A DNA stretch of 64,000 nt, from assembly GCA_013415865.1 (NCBI GenBank), contig CP058896.1:579957-643956 (forward strand), read 5' to 3'. Shown here one piece after another: positions 1-7,993 of this stretch. Origin of the DNA: Methanomassiliicoccales archaeon. GTDB lineage: Archaea > Thermoplasmatota > Thermoplasmata > Methanomassiliicoccales > UBA472. Every line of letters starts with the position of its first letter. The stretch's first letter is position 1. The notes beneath the pieces were generated by a model that made no database searches, had not been told where the DNA came from, and was given only the letters and a program-made list of their open reading frames with translations. The position numbers and the translations under genes are program-made.

Positions 1-62
1 AGGTGAACGATTTCGTGGTCGAGAAGCTGACCGCGGCGATCAAGATGAACTTCGGGGTCTGA
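1..62 (+). CDS. C-terminal fragment of an unidentified protein
   Basis: Only the last 19 codons lie in the window. They are open from base 3 to a TGA at 60-62 and end in the residues KMNFGV. The rpiA start follows 1 base later, so the two genes are probably one operon and this may be another sugar-phosphate gene. The fragment is too short to identify. Confidence 0.55.
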   Translation, partial: VNDFVVEKLTAAIKMNFGV

Positions 63-63
63 C

Positions 64-729
64 ATGAGCGAACTTAAAAAGGCGGCGGAGAGGGCGGTCG
101 GGCTCGTCAAGGACGGCATGATATTGGGCCTGGGCACCGGAAGCACCACATATTACGCGGTGGAGGCGATCGGAAGGCTCGTCGCCCAGGGGTATGACCT
201 CAAAGGTGTTCCGACGTCCAAGGCCACCGAGGAGCAGGCGAGGAGACTGGGCATACCTCTCTTAGAGCTTGACGACGTGGACCGTATCGACCTCACCATC
301 GATGGCGCGGACGAGGTCGACGGAAGGATGGACCTGATCAAGGGGATGGGCGGCGCCCTTCTGAGGGAGAAGATGGTCGCGTACGTGTCAAGGCAGGAGG
401 TCATCATCGTCGATGGGTCAAAGATGGTCGACAAGCTAGGTACGAGGTCGCCGCTCCCGGTGGAGGTCGTGAGGTTCGGGCATAAAAGGACGAGAAGGCA
501 CCTCGAGATGCTTGGCTGCCAACCGGAGCTCAAGGGCGGGGCGACGCCTTTCATCACCGACAACGGGAACTACATCTACAACTGCAGGTTCGATTGCATC
601 GAGGACCCCTATGCCCTCGAGCTACAGCTCAAACAGATACCGGGCGTGGTAGAGACCGGTCTGTTCCTGAGAATGGCCACAAAGGTCGTGATCGCCCGGG
701 AGAACGGCATAGAGATAAGAGAACGCTAG
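64..729 (+). CDS. rpiA: Ribose-5-phosphate isomerase A
   Basis: Interconverts ribose 5-phosphate and ribulose 5-phosphate, supplying ribose for nucleotides. The 221-aa length is usual for RpiA. Visible signatures are the phosphate loop GLGTGST (residues 22-28), the active-site block GADEVD (81-86) followed by KGMGGALLREK, and IIVDGSK near residue 115. ATG 64 lies 1 base after the stop of the preceding partial gene, suggesting translational coupling. The stop codon is TAG, which shows that amber is still used for termination in this genome. Confidence 0.96.
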   Translation: MSELKKAAERAVGLVKDGMILGLGTGSTTYYAVEAIGRLVAQGYDLKGVPTSKATEEQARRLGIPLLELDDVDRIDLTIDGADEVDGRMDLIKGMGGALLREKMVAYVSRQEVIIVDGSKMVDKLGTRSPLPVEVVRFGHKRTRRHLEMLGCQPELKGGATPFITDNGNYIYNCRFDCIEDPYALELQLKQIPGVVETGLFLRMATKVVIARENGIEIRER

Positions 730-763
730 AAGGTCATGGATAAATGGTTTGTCACTAAGGGGG

Positions 764-1150
764 TCAGGGACCCTGTCCCTGCTGGGCCTGTTGCTTCAGC
801 AGCTCTATGTTCGCCTCGATCCTCTCGATGCGCTTCCTCTCTTCTTTTTCCAATGTCTCTATGATCCTTTCAAAAGGTATCGCGAGCTTGTACGAATGCA
901 CAGGCCTGCCCTTTCCCTCTTTCTTTATGTCACGCTTGATGACCCACTTGCGCCTTCTTAGCTCCTGCATCGCTATCGAGACCTCTGGCTGCCTCAGCTG
1001 GGTAGAAAGCTCGATGTCGACCGACGTGGTCTCCTCCTTCTTGCGCAGGTAGGCCAACGTCTTGGCGACGTTCTTGGGCATGCCTGTGCCCATCAGTATC
1101 TCGACGAGCGTCTCGTCTTTCTTGTTAAAGCCTCTCTCGACCATTTTCAA
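764..1150 (-). CDS. Winged-helix transcriptional regulator
   Basis: A 128-aa protein with a TrmB/MarR-like winged helix (about residues 25-85). The recognition region is TTSVDIELSTQLRQPEVS, followed by a basic wing (RDIKKEGKGRP). A Glu/Lys/Arg-rich amphipathic helix (about 90-120) ends in a Gln-rich tail and is likely a coiled-coil dimerisation segment. It converges on rpiA and has its own AT-rich upstream region at 1151-1250. The DNA target and signal cannot be told from the sequence; the helix-turn-helix fold is a family-level call. Confidence 0.75.
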   Translation of the reverse strand: MKMVERGFNKKDETLVEILMGTGMPKNVAKTLAYLRKKEETTSVDIELSTQLRQPEVSIAMQELRRRKWVIKRDIKKEGKGRPVHSYKLAIPFERIIETLEKEERKRIERIEANIELLKQQAQQGQGP

Positions 1151-1572
1151 ACACGCTCCCCTTAGTAAAACGGTTTATTCGATTTTGAACGGTTCCTTAA
1201 AAACATTTATTATGTCGTAGATATAAATGATTTTCTATTTCTCATTATTATTGAAATGCCTGGATAAGATGCTGGCATATGATTTAATTGTAACAGTCCC
1301 AGATAAATTATGCCTCTTCTCGTGATTATAATGCCATTACTAAAATAATTTAAATATTCCCTAAGGGCGCGATCAGCTTCTGGCGGTCGACCGGTATGAG
1401 CCGTTTACAAGGGCGCCCCTTACATGATGAACATGCCCCTCCGGCCCTTGACATTTTGACCTCTGGAATAGCATCGCTGCATCATGGCCAGCATACTTCC
1501 AGATGGCCTCATAGTGCTAAGAGTTTAAATAATAATTGAGTATTAGGGCTCCTTCATCCAAGGGTGATATTG
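1151..1572. other. Intergenic promoter region between wHTH gene and ribosomal operon
   Basis: No convincing gene is seen in these 422 bases. The left 200 bases are strongly AT-rich and probably hold the promoter of the minus-strand wHTH regulator. The right end holds the promoter and ribosome binding site of the eL42 operon. Confidence 0.5.
1524..1531 (+). promoter_or_regulatory. TATA box of the eL42 operon
   Basis: TTTAAATA lies about 42 bases before the chosen eL42 ATG at 1573 in an AT-rich stretch. This spacing gives a short leader that includes the Shine-Dalgarno-like GGGTGAT at 1562-1568. Archaeal box A elements usually lie 25-30 bases before transcription start. Confidence 0.55.
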
Positions 1573-1851
1573 ATGAAGATGCCCAGGGCGATCAAGACTT
1601 ACTGTCCCACTTGCAAGGTCCACACCGACCATGAGGTCGAGAGGGTCAAGAAGAAGAAGGCAAGTGAGCTCAAGTGGGGCCAGAGGAGATTCAGGAGGGC
1701 CACCTCAGGTTATGGAGGTTTCCCAAGGCCAAAGCCGGAGGGGCGTGAGAAGCCCACCAAGAGGATCTCCCTCAGATACCGCTGCAAGAAATGCAAGAAA
1801 GCGCACCAGAAGCCATGCTTCCGTGCAAAGAAGTTCGAGCTGACGGAGTGA
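1573..1851 (+). CDS. rpl44e: Large ribosomal subunit protein eL42 (L44e)
   Basis: Zinc-ribbon protein of the 50S subunit near the E site. The protein is 92 aa and begins [14 protein letters not shown], the family's usual N-terminus, with CxxC pairs at residues 11-14 and in YRCKKCKK near the C-terminus. ATG 1573 is preferred to an in-frame GTG at 1564 because it matches the family start and has GGGTGAT at a good distance. The TGA overlaps a TGATG junction with the next gene, marking an operon with eS27 and aIF2-alpha. Confidence 0.95.
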   Translation: MKMPRAIKTYCPTCKVHTDHEVERVKKKKASELKWGQRRFRRATSGYGGFPRPKPEGREKPTKRISLRYRCKKCKKAHQKPCFRAKKFELTE

Positions 1852-1856
1852 TGCTC

Positions 1857-2030
1857 ATGACCCACACCAACAATTTCGTGAAGATCAAATGCGCGGACTG
1901 CGGGAACGAGCAGGTCGCGTTCAAGAAGCCAGCGACGAATGTCACCTGCCACGTGTGCGGCTCCACTTTGATCAGGCCCAAGGGAGGCCAAGGGGAGATC
2001 AAAGGGCAGCTGCTTGAGGTGGTCGACTAA
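1857..2030 (+). CDS. rps27e: Small ribosomal subunit protein eS27
   Basis: A 57-aa zinc-ribbon protein of the 30S subunit with four Cys ligands (C12, C15, C31, C34) and the typical C-terminal KGGQGEIKG segment. ATG 1857 is preferred because GGAG at 1845-1848 gives a better Shine-Dalgarno distance than ATG 1851, which overlaps the eL42 stop. The TAA overlaps the aIF2-alpha ATG (TAATG), so translation is probably coupled. The eL42-eS27-aIF2a order is a conserved archaeal arrangement. Confidence 0.93.
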   Translation: MTHTNNFVKIKCADCGNEQVAFKKPATNVTCHVCGSTLIRPKGGQGEIKGQLLEVVD

Positions 2031-2815
2031 TGCCAAAGACCAGCGAGTTCCCGGAAGAAGGCGAGCTCGTTGTATGTACAGTTCAGAACGTGAAGAGCTT
2101 CGGCGCCTTCGTCACCCTGGATGAGTACGGCAACAAGGAGGGCTTCATCCACGTGAGGGATGTTGCCACCGGGTGGGTCAAATACATCAGGGACTTCATA
2201 CGCGAAGGCCAAAAGATCGTCTGCAAGGTCCTGGGCGTCGACCCCAGCAAGGGGCACATAGACCTCTCGTTGAAGACCGTCAACGAGCACCAGCGACGTG
2301 ACAAGATCCAGGAATGGAAGAACGAGAACAAGGCCGACAAACTGATGGAGATAGTGGCCGAGCGGCTCAGGATGCCGGTAAAGGAGTGCTTTGAGAAGTT
2401 CGGCTTCGCTCTCATGGAGCATTTCGGAACCCTGTACGCCGCCTTCGAGGCGTGCGCCGCGAACCCCAAGGCACTGCAAGAGGCGGGCTTTGAGGGCGAC
2501 TGGAACAATGTTTTTATCGAGGTCGCGAAGGAGAACGTCACACCGCCGTTCGTACAGATATCGGGGTATCTCGAGATGAGATGTCCTGCGCCTGATGGCA
2601 TAGAGAAGATAAAGGGGTCCCTCTTGGCCGGACTGGAAGGAAGGGAGGACAAGATGACCGTCCAATACATCGGCGCGCCAAAGTATCGTGTCGTGGTCAC
2701 CGCGGCCGATTACAAAGAGGCCGAGGAAGAGCTCAAGGCGGGGACCACCATAATGATCAACAGGATCAAGGAATGCGGTGGAGAGGGCGTCTTCAACCGC
2801 GAGGCAAACAAGTGA
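2030..2815 (+). CDS. eif2a: Translation initiation factor aIF2 subunit alpha
   Basis: Subunit of the heterotrimer that brings initiator Met-tRNA to the 30S subunit. The 261-aa protein has an N-terminal S1 RNA-binding domain (about residues 10-85; GELVVCTVQNVKSFGAFV, then GHIDLSLK), a helical middle domain and an alpha/beta C-terminal domain (KYRVVVTAADYKEAEEEL). The start codon overlaps the eS27 stop. The typical neighbours (eL42, eS27 upstream; Nop10, PAC2 downstream) support the call. Confidence 0.97.
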   Translation: MPKTSEFPEEGELVVCTVQNVKSFGAFVTLDEYGNKEGFIHVRDVATGWVKYIRDFIREGQKIVCKVLGVDPSKGHIDLSLKTVNEHQRRDKIQEWKNENKADKLMEIVAERLRMPVKECFEKFGFALMEHFGTLYAAFEACAANPKALQEAGFEGDWNNVFIEVAKENVTPPFVQISGYLEMRCPAPDGIEKIKGSLLAGLEGREDKMTVQYIGAPKYRVVVTAADYKEAEEELKAGTTIMINRIKECGGEGVFNREANK

Positions 2816-2885
2816 CCGGCCCCTTGTTCAAAGGAAATATATTATTCAGCGTACGACATAATCTGGTCCTGGAAATGAGGGTACG

Positions 2886-3050
2886 ATGAAGACCTCGCTC
2901 AGGAAATGTGACAATTGTAAGGAATACACCTTGAAGGATGTGTGCCCCAGATGCGGTCAGGCTACGACCGTCCCTATACCGGCGAGATACTCGCCCGACG
3001 ACCGCTATGGCAAATACAGGAGAATGCTCTTGGCAAAGAGGAGGCAGTGA
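2886..3050 (+). CDS. nop10: H/ACA RNP component Nop10
   Basis: A 54-aa ORF beginning MKTSLRKCDNCKEYTL, with Cys ligands at residues 8, 11, 20 and 23 and the family motif PARYSPDDRYGKYRR. Nop10 binds Cbf5 in the archaeal H/ACA pseudouridylation complex. It sits between aIF2-alpha and a PAC2-family gene, as in many archaea, and ends 1 base before the next ATG. The small size makes it easy to miss, but motif and context are unambiguous. Confidence 0.95.
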   Translation: MKTSLRKCDNCKEYTLKDVCPRCGQATTVPIPARYSPDDRYGKYRRMLLAKRRQ

Positions 3051-3051
3051 C

Positions 3052-3810
3052 ATGGACAATATTCTTATGATCGAGAAGGAGAGACCGGTACTGAAGGACC
3101 CAATATTCATCGAGGGGCTTCCCGGTGTCGGCAATGTAGGCAAGCTGGCAGCTGACCACATGGTCGAGCAGCTGAAGGGGGTTAAGTTCGCCGACATCTA
3201 CTCTAAGTTCTTCCCCCCGCAGGTGCTCGTCGACGACAATGGGCTGATCAGGCTGGTCAGCAACGAGCTCTACTATGTGAAGATGGAGGGGCAGGAGCAT
3301 GACCTCATCATCCTCCTTGGGGACTACCAAGGCCTTACGCCAGAGGGCCAGTATGAACTGTCCTATCACATGCTCCAGTATATCAGAGGTTACAATGTCA
3401 AACGTATCTACACCCTTGGGGGCTATGGTGTAGGAAGATTGCTGGAGAACCCGAGGGTGCTCGGTGCGGCCACACACCCCCATCTCGTCGAGGAGATGAA
3501 GGCAAAGGGGGTCATCTTCTCAAAGGGGGAGCCAGGCAGCGGGATTGTCGGTGCTTCGGGCCTGCTCCTGGGACTGGGCAAGAACTTCGGTATGGAGGCT
3601 GTATGCCTTATGGGCGAGACGTCAGGTTACTTCGTCGACCCTAAGGGCGCGGAGGCGGTTTTGAAGGTGCTATCCTCCATCGTCGGCGTCAACGTCGATT
3701 ATAGTGCTCTGAGGGACAAGGCGGAGCAGATCGACGCCCTAGCATCGAAGCTGAAGGAGGCCGAGGAGCCTGTCGTGCCCAAGCGCGAGGACCTGGGCTA
3801 CATCGGTTGA
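3052..3810 (+). CDS. PAC2-family proteasome assembly chaperone-like protein
   Basis: A 252-aa PAC2 (COG2047) protein. The glycine-rich GLPGVGNVGKLAADHMV near the N-terminus and the later GASGLLLGLG and MGETSGYFVDPKGA segments are family signatures. ATG 3052 follows the Nop10 TGA by 1 base, so it is the last gene of the operon; an upstream in-frame start inside nop10 is rejected. The protein ends in a charged helix. Its archaeal role in proteasome assembly is inferred from eukaryotic PAC2. Confidence 0.88.
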   Translation: MDNILMIEKERPVLKDPIFIEGLPGVGNVGKLAADHMVEQLKGVKFADIYSKFFPPQVLVDDNGLIRLVSNELYYVKMEGQEHDLIILLGDYQGLTPEGQYELSYHMLQYIRGYNVKRIYTLGGYGVGRLLENPRVLGAATHPHLVEEMKAKGVIFSKGEPGSGIVGASGLLLGLGKNFGMEAVCLMGETSGYFVDPKGAEAVLKVLSSIVGVNVDYSALRDKAEQIDALASKLKEAEEPVVPKREDLGYIG

Positions 3811-3882
3811 CGTCCTCTTTGAAACTCCTTTTCCGTTTCAATTTTCATTGACCTGATCGTCTGGCCTTGTTCGAGAATGAGC

Positions 3883-3900
3883 AAAAAAATAAAAAAATAA
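3883..3900 (-). terminator. Poly-T tract, likely terminator of the RHH gene
   Basis: The plus strand reads two runs of seven A separated by T. On the minus strand this is a T-rich tract about 60 bases past the RHH stop codon, the kind of signal used for intrinsic termination in archaea. Confidence 0.5.
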
Positions 3901-3959
3901 GGGGAGGTAATAGTGACCTAGCCCCTCAGAATGCGTGCACCCCATCCCATTCTGACCGG

Positions 3960-4199
3960 CTACTTCCTCAGATACCTTTGTTCCATCTCCTCGATGCTCG
4001 CTAGGGTCCGTTCGGCCTCTTCCATCTTCTTCATCTTGTCTGCCACAAGGTCGACCCTTGCGTAGATGAAGTCACGGATGGCTGCCCTTATCGCCTCTGA
4101 CCGTGATGGGAAGTCATCGGCCTTCACCAGGAAGTCCAATGCCCTCACATATCGGGCCGGTAGACGAAGGGTCACTTTTTCGAGGTCGTTCTCCTCCAT
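3960..4199 (-). CDS. Ribbon-helix-helix DNA-binding protein
   Basis: A 79-aa protein with a MetJ/Arc-type ribbon-helix-helix (about residues 4-50: KVTLRLPARYVRALDFLV strand, then PSRSEAIRAAIRDFI helices) and a charged helical tail. It resembles short archaeal RHH regulators such as CdrS-type proteins, but no ftsZ is nearby to support that. ATG 4199 is chosen; ATG 4208 is possible. The stop is TAG. A TATA-like stretch at 4267-4276 lies upstream on its strand. Confidence 0.8.
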   Translation of the reverse strand: MEENDLEKVTLRLPARYVRALDFLVKADDFPSRSEAIRAAIRDFIYARVDLVADKMKKMEEAERTLASIEEMEQRYLRK

Positions 4200-4446
4200 C
4201 GCCCCCACCTTGGAGTACAGAAGAGGTCTATCCGACCTCTTTTGTCGGACAAAGTATGTTCAGCATGATATAAATACTTTTGTTGATGGGACCGACTGGA
4301 TTAATGATTATGAAAAATTACGATGCGTATTTGACTCATCGAACGTCAGACATCCCGCAGCATCGATCAGAATCATCAGACTCCTTCATATGAAGAGAGT
4401 TCGGACGTACTGGATGCCTCCTTCGGCTCAGAACTCTACGGCAAAA

Positions 4447-4454
4447 TTAAATAT
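4447..4454 (+). promoter_or_regulatory. TATA box of tRNA-Tyr
   Basis: TTAAATAT ends 26 bases before the first base of the tRNA, the expected box A spacing for an archaeal tRNA gene. Confidence 0.6.
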
Positions 4455-4479
4455 GGTGAGGTGATTAGGAGGAAAGCCA

Positions 4480-4593
4480 CCCGACTTAGCTCAGACTGGC
4501 TGGAGCGGCTGACTGTAGTGGGTTTACCGGCTTGCCGGTTACTTTGACGCCGATATCAGCAGGCCCCCGGTTCAAATCCGGGAGTCGGGACCA
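4480..4593 (+). tRNA. tRNA-Tyr (GTA) with a 36-nt intron
   Basis: The acceptor stem CCCGACT (4480-4486) pairs with AGTCGGG (4583-4589), discriminator A at 4590, and CCA is encoded at 4591-4593. The D arm is GCTC/GAGC. The anticodon stem GCTGA/TCAGC forms only when 4519-4554 is removed, giving loop CTGTAGA with anticodon GTA at 4515-4517. The intron follows position 37, the canonical archaeal site. The T arm is CCCGG TTCAAAT CCGGG. The C1-G72 pair is typical of archaeal tRNA-Tyr. The 3' end is 2 bases from the convergent deaminase gene. Confidence 0.95.
4519..4554 (+). other. tRNA-Tyr intron (canonical 37/38 site)
   Basis: A 36-base insert between G37 and A38. It contains the self-complementary ACCGG/CCGGT, which can fold a small internal helix. 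It should be removed by the archaeal tRNA splicing endonuclease at a bulge-helix-bulge. Confidence 0.85.
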
Positions 4594-4595
4594 TT

Positions 4596-5894
4596 TTATA
4601 AAATTGAGGCTCCTCGGTCACGAAGACCTTTTAAGATGCCCTCGCTCTCTTCTACGACCTTCCGCTCATCGATCGTAAGGATCTTCCTGTCCCTCATCAC
4701 GATCTTACCATCACAGACCACCGTCTTCACATTACCTGCATTCGCGCTGTAGACGATGTTCGAGACGATGTTCTCAGGGACCAACGGCCTTAGGTTCGGC
4801 GCCGAGCCGTCGAGGATGGCCAGGTCCGCCCTCTTCCCTAACTCTATCGAGCCCAGGTCGGGCATTCCTATCGCCTTGGCGGCGTTCACCGTGGCGAGGT
4901 CCAACACCTGTTGGGCCGGCAGCACGGTCGGGTCCCATCTGCTGGATTTTTGAAGTAACGATAGGAACTTCATCTCCGAGAGCATGTCGAGGCTGTTGTT
5001 GGTGGTCGATCCATCGGTGGCAACGGTGACGTTGACGCCATTTGCAATCATCTCCGGTATCGGCGCGATGCCTCCGGTCGCAAGCTTCATGTTCGATACA
5101 GGGCAGGTGGCGACGGAACAATGATTCCTTCCAAGGGCTCGGACCTCGTTCATGGTCAGCCAGGCGGCATGTGCGGCAAGGACCCTATCGCTCAGGACGC
5201 CTATCGACTCAAGATGCTCGGCCGGTCTCTTGCCATGCTTGTCCTTATGGTCGTAGACCTCCTTGCGCGTCTCCGAAAGGTGCATGTGCATAAGAAGGCC
5301 TTCCTTTCTCGACATCTCATCTGCCTTAAGGAACGTCTCCGTAGAGCAGACGTACACCCCCTGGAGACCGATGCCCGGTATGACCCTCTCGTTGTCTTTG
5401 TGGTCCTCACAGAACCTTCTGCAGTTGTCCAAAGGATTGCCCTTCTGGGTCGTGAACTCCTCGTCGAGGACGGCCCAACATAGCACCCCCCTTATCCCGG
5501 TCTCTGTGACGGCCCTGGCGACGATATCCTCAGAATAATAGAGGTCCACGAAGGTCGTCGTTCCTGAACGGAGCATCTCGAATATGCCCAATCTGGAACC
5601 GAGGAGAAGGTCCTTTTCGGTCCTGTCGGAATCGATCGCGAACACCTTTTCTAAAAAATCTGGGAATGGGACGTCGTCCGCCATCCCCTTCATGACGGCC
5701 ATGGCCACATGGGTGTGCGTGTTAATGAGCCCTGGCATGACGATGTCGCCTTTCGCCTCGATGGTCTCATCCGCGTCGGCATCGGAGGTGCCGACCGCAG
5801 CTATCCTTCCATCCTCGACCAGGACATCTCCTCTGATTATCCTCCTTTTCGCATCCTGGGTGACCACAGTCGCATCCTTGATCAAAAGGCGCAT
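4596..5894 (-). CDS. dadD: Amidohydrolase, 5'-deoxyadenosine/S-adenosylhomocysteine deaminase family
   Basis: A 432-aa metal-dependent deaminase of the MtaD/DadD group, which in methanogens deaminates 5'-deoxyadenosine and related nucleosides so that radical SAM and methyltransferase by-products are salvaged. Metal ligands are visible: HTH (residues 60-62), HMHLSE, HAAW and TDGS. The start MRLLIKDATVV is preferred over an in-frame ATG seven codons upstream because it matches the family. The stop lies 2 bases from the end of the convergent tRNA-Tyr. The exact substrate is inferred from archaeal homologues. Confidence 0.88.
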   Translation of the reverse strand: MRLLIKDATVVTQDAKRRIIRGDVLVEDGRIAAVGTSDADADETIEAKGDIVMPGLINTHTHVAMAVMKGMADDVPFPDFLEKVFAIDSDRTEKDLLLGSRLGIFEMLRSGTTTFVDLYYSEDIVARAVTETGIRGVLCWAVLDEEFTTQKGNPLDNCRRFCEDHKDNERVIPGIGLQGVYVCSTETFLKADEMSRKEGLLMHMHLSETRKEVYDHKDKHGKRPAEHLESIGVLSDRVLAAHAAWLTMNEVRALGRNHCSVATCPVSNMKLATGGIAPIPEMIANGVNVTVATDGSTTNNSLDMLSEMKFLSLLQKSSRWDPTVLPAQQVLDLATVNAAKAIGMPDLGSIELGKRADLAILDGSAPNLRPLVPENIVSNIVYSANAGNVKTVVCDGKIVMRDRKILTIDERKVVEESEGILKGLRDRGASIL

Positions 5895-6011
5895 CTTATC
5901 GGCCAGAATATCCACGCGGATGATAAATAGTCATTGTCCGGAGCATAGCCCGCGCAAAAAGGTTGAATATGCATCAGGACTGAGGGTGATACCGCCGGAC
6001 AAGGAAGGGCG

Positions 6012-6854
6012 ATGACGACCATAACATTCCTAGGGACGGGCGGGGGGAGGTTCTCCACCATATACCAGGTCCGCTCCACGGGGGGCATATACGTCAGGGA
6101 CGGGGCGAACGTCCACATCGATCCCGGCCCAGGCGCCCTGGTGAACATGGCCAGGTTGAGACTGGACCCCGCCAAGACCGATGCCATACTGGTTTCACAT
6201 TGTCACCCTGACCACTACACAGACACGGAGGTGCTGCTCGAGGGCATGACGCGGGGAGGTCTTAAGAGAAGGGGGACGCTCGCAGGCAGCACGAGCGTCA
6301 TTGAAGGCGACGGGTGTCATGGCCCAGCCGTATCAGCCTATCACAAAGGTCTTCCGGAGAGGGTGCTCTCTCTGTCGCCAGGCGACACGTTCGCCCTTGG
6401 AAAGATTGGGATATCCGTGACACCTACCAGGCACAGCGATCCCGTTGGGGTCGGATTCGTGCTCAGAACTAGCTCTGGCCAGATATCATACATGAGCGAC
6501 ACCGAGCTGGACGAGAAGGTGGTGAGGAGCCATGAGGGGGCGAGGCTGCTCATACTCTCATTGACAAGGCCCCTCGGTTCCAGGGTCCCCAACCATATTT
6601 GTACCGAGGATGCTGCGGAGATCGCGAGGCGTATACGTCCAGAAGCGGTCGTTCTTACTCATTTCGGCGCTAAACTGGTCTATAATGGCACATCGAGGCA
6701 AGCTCAATATGTGGAGCAGGAGAGCGGGGTAAGGACAATAGCCGCCGAGGACCTTATGACCGTCACGGTCGGGAAGAAGATCAGGGCGGTCAAAGGGCCG
6801 GAGAGGGTTGAGAAGGGGCCTTTGATCAGCGGATGCTCAAAAGCGGTGGACTGA
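6012..6854 (+). CDS. MBL-fold metal-dependent hydrolase
   Basis: A 280-aa metallo-beta-lactamase fold protein of the RNase Z-like branch (COG1234). It carries FLGTGGG at the start, the metal motif HCHPDH (63-68), a late TRHSDPVG, YMSDTE and VVLTHFGAKL. It has no C-terminal tail typical of tRNase Z. The substrate is unknown. It starts a rightward run followed after about 100 bases by the CobW-like gene. Confidence 0.8.
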   Translation: MTTITFLGTGGGRFSTIYQVRSTGGIYVRDGANVHIDPGPGALVNMARLRLDPAKTDAILVSHCHPDHYTDTEVLLEGMTRGGLKRRGTLAGSTSVIEGDGCHGPAVSAYHKGLPERVLSLSPGDTFALGKIGISVTPTRHSDPVGVGFVLRTSSGQISYMSDTELDEKVVRSHEGARLLILSLTRPLGSRVPNHICTEDAAEIARRIRPEAVVLTHFGAKLVYNGTSRQAQYVEQESGVRTIAAEDLMTVTVGKKIRAVKGPERVEKGPLISGCSKAVD

Positions 6855-6962
6855 GCTGCTAGATCGTGCGCTCATTGTTGGTCGACCTTTGAACTCTAAA
6901 GAAGCAGCCAGCATTCATTTTGCAGGGAAATTATTTAATCGGCCAAAGGTCATCACACAGTG

Positions 6963-7571
6963 ATGATGATCTGCCTGATATCAGGGTTCCTGGGAAGCGG
7001 AAAGACGACGCTTATGATAGAGCTCGGTAAACGTCTTGGTTCCAAGGGAATAAGGACCGCGATCATCGTCAATGAGGTGGGGGAGGTCGGGGTCGACGGC
7101 GCTTTGATAAATCGATACGGATTGAACAGCGTCGAGCTCACCGAGGGCTGCATATGTTGCTCACTATCAGGGAGCCTGCAGAACACCCTGCGCGTGGTGA
7201 GCAATGACTATAAGGCCGACGCTATCTTCATCGAGCCTACCGGGATCGCACTGCCATCGAAGATAGACAAGATAATCAGGACGTCGATGGTAGAATATGA
7301 CGCGAAGCTGGGCATATGCGTGGTGGACGCCTATAGGGCGACCAAGATATACCGCGAGGCGGAGCTCTTCTTCAGGCGGCAGATAGAGGATGTCAACATC
7401 GTGGCGGTCAACAAGATCGACCTTGTAGATGAAGCGAGGATCAAGGAGGTCGAGGACCTCGTCACCGGCTTGAACCCCAAGGTCCAACTGGTCAGGATGA
7501 GCGCCCGAGAGGACAAGGGCGTGGACCACCTTGAGAGCATGCTCCTTGGTCAATCGGGGGCGGTCAGGTGA
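6963..7571 (+). CDS. CobW/HypB-like P-loop GTPase
   Basis: A 202-aa G3E-family GTPase. The Walker A motif GFLGSGKTT is at about residues 8-16, the metal-binding CxCC (EGCICCSL) near 62-65, a Walker B-like IFIEPTG follows and the guanine motif is NKIDL. The family delivers Ni, Zn or Co/corrinoid cofactors. This one lacks the C-terminal CobW domain, so it is a minimal version. Its stop overlaps the next gene's GTG, and RamA follows, pointing to a role in corrinoid protein activation or metal loading. GTG 6960, ATG 6963 or ATG 6966 could be the start. Confidence 0.85.
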   Translation: MMICLISGFLGSGKTTLMIELGKRLGSKGIRTAIIVNEVGEVGVDGALINRYGLNSVELTEGCICCSLSGSLQNTLRVVSNDYKADAIFIEPTGIALPSKIDKIIRTSMVEYDAKLGICVVDAYRATKIYREAELFFRRQIEDVNIVAVNKIDLVDEARIKEVEDLVTGLNPKVQLVRMSAREDKGVDHLESMLLGQSGAVR

Positions 7572-7975
7572 CCGAGGACTCAAAGAAGCTGGCAGGGGCG
7601 GGCAGCACGGGAGTTGAACTCCATCTGGAAAAGGCCAGGGTACCTTCCGAGATATTCAAGGAGGCGTTGGACAGGTTCATCATGTCCTGGGCCAAGGACC
7701 TTGAGGGGAGGGGGGCGTTGATAGGGCACGTCAAGATGATAGCCGAGGTGGACCTGGGCTATTATAAGCTCAGCGTCGTCGATGTTGGTCTGGGCGTGGA
7801 GAAGGATGATGGCCTAGAGGACGGGAACGTTACAAAAGGAAGGGTCAGGATAATGGCAGCGGTGCTGAACCTTGATGACGAGGAGGTGGAACGGTCATTG
7901 GAGAAGGCCTTGGAGGGGCTCTCCAGAGATGTCCATTTCCATAAGGCAGGGCACCAGTGCGCTCATGGACATTGA
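7568..7975 (+). CDS. Conserved hypothetical protein of a corrinoid-activation operon
   Basis: A 135-aa protein starting at GTG 7568, which overlaps the CobW-like stop (GTGA). No family is recognised. It looks like a soluble alpha/beta protein (MIAEVDLGYYKLSVVDVGLGV, then two acidic helices) and ends in a His/Cys-rich tail (HFHKAGHQCAHGH) that could bind metal. Tight linkage to a CobW-type metallochaperone upstream and RamA 18 bases downstream suggests it works with them. Function is unknown. Confidence 0.75.
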   Translation: MTEDSKKLAGAGSTGVELHLEKARVPSEIFKEALDRFIMSWAKDLEGRGALIGHVKMIAEVDLGYYKLSVVDVGLGVEKDDGLEDGNVTKGRVRIMAAVLNLDDEEVERSLEKALEGLSRDVHFHKAGHQCAHGH

Positions 7976-7993
7976 GTCGAAGGGGGGAAAGGA

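Noticed and set aside
64-729. Amber readthrough of rpiA and other TAG-ending genes
   Set aside because: rpiA ends at its normal family length, as do the peroxiredoxin and the RHH protein, so their TAG codons act as stops.
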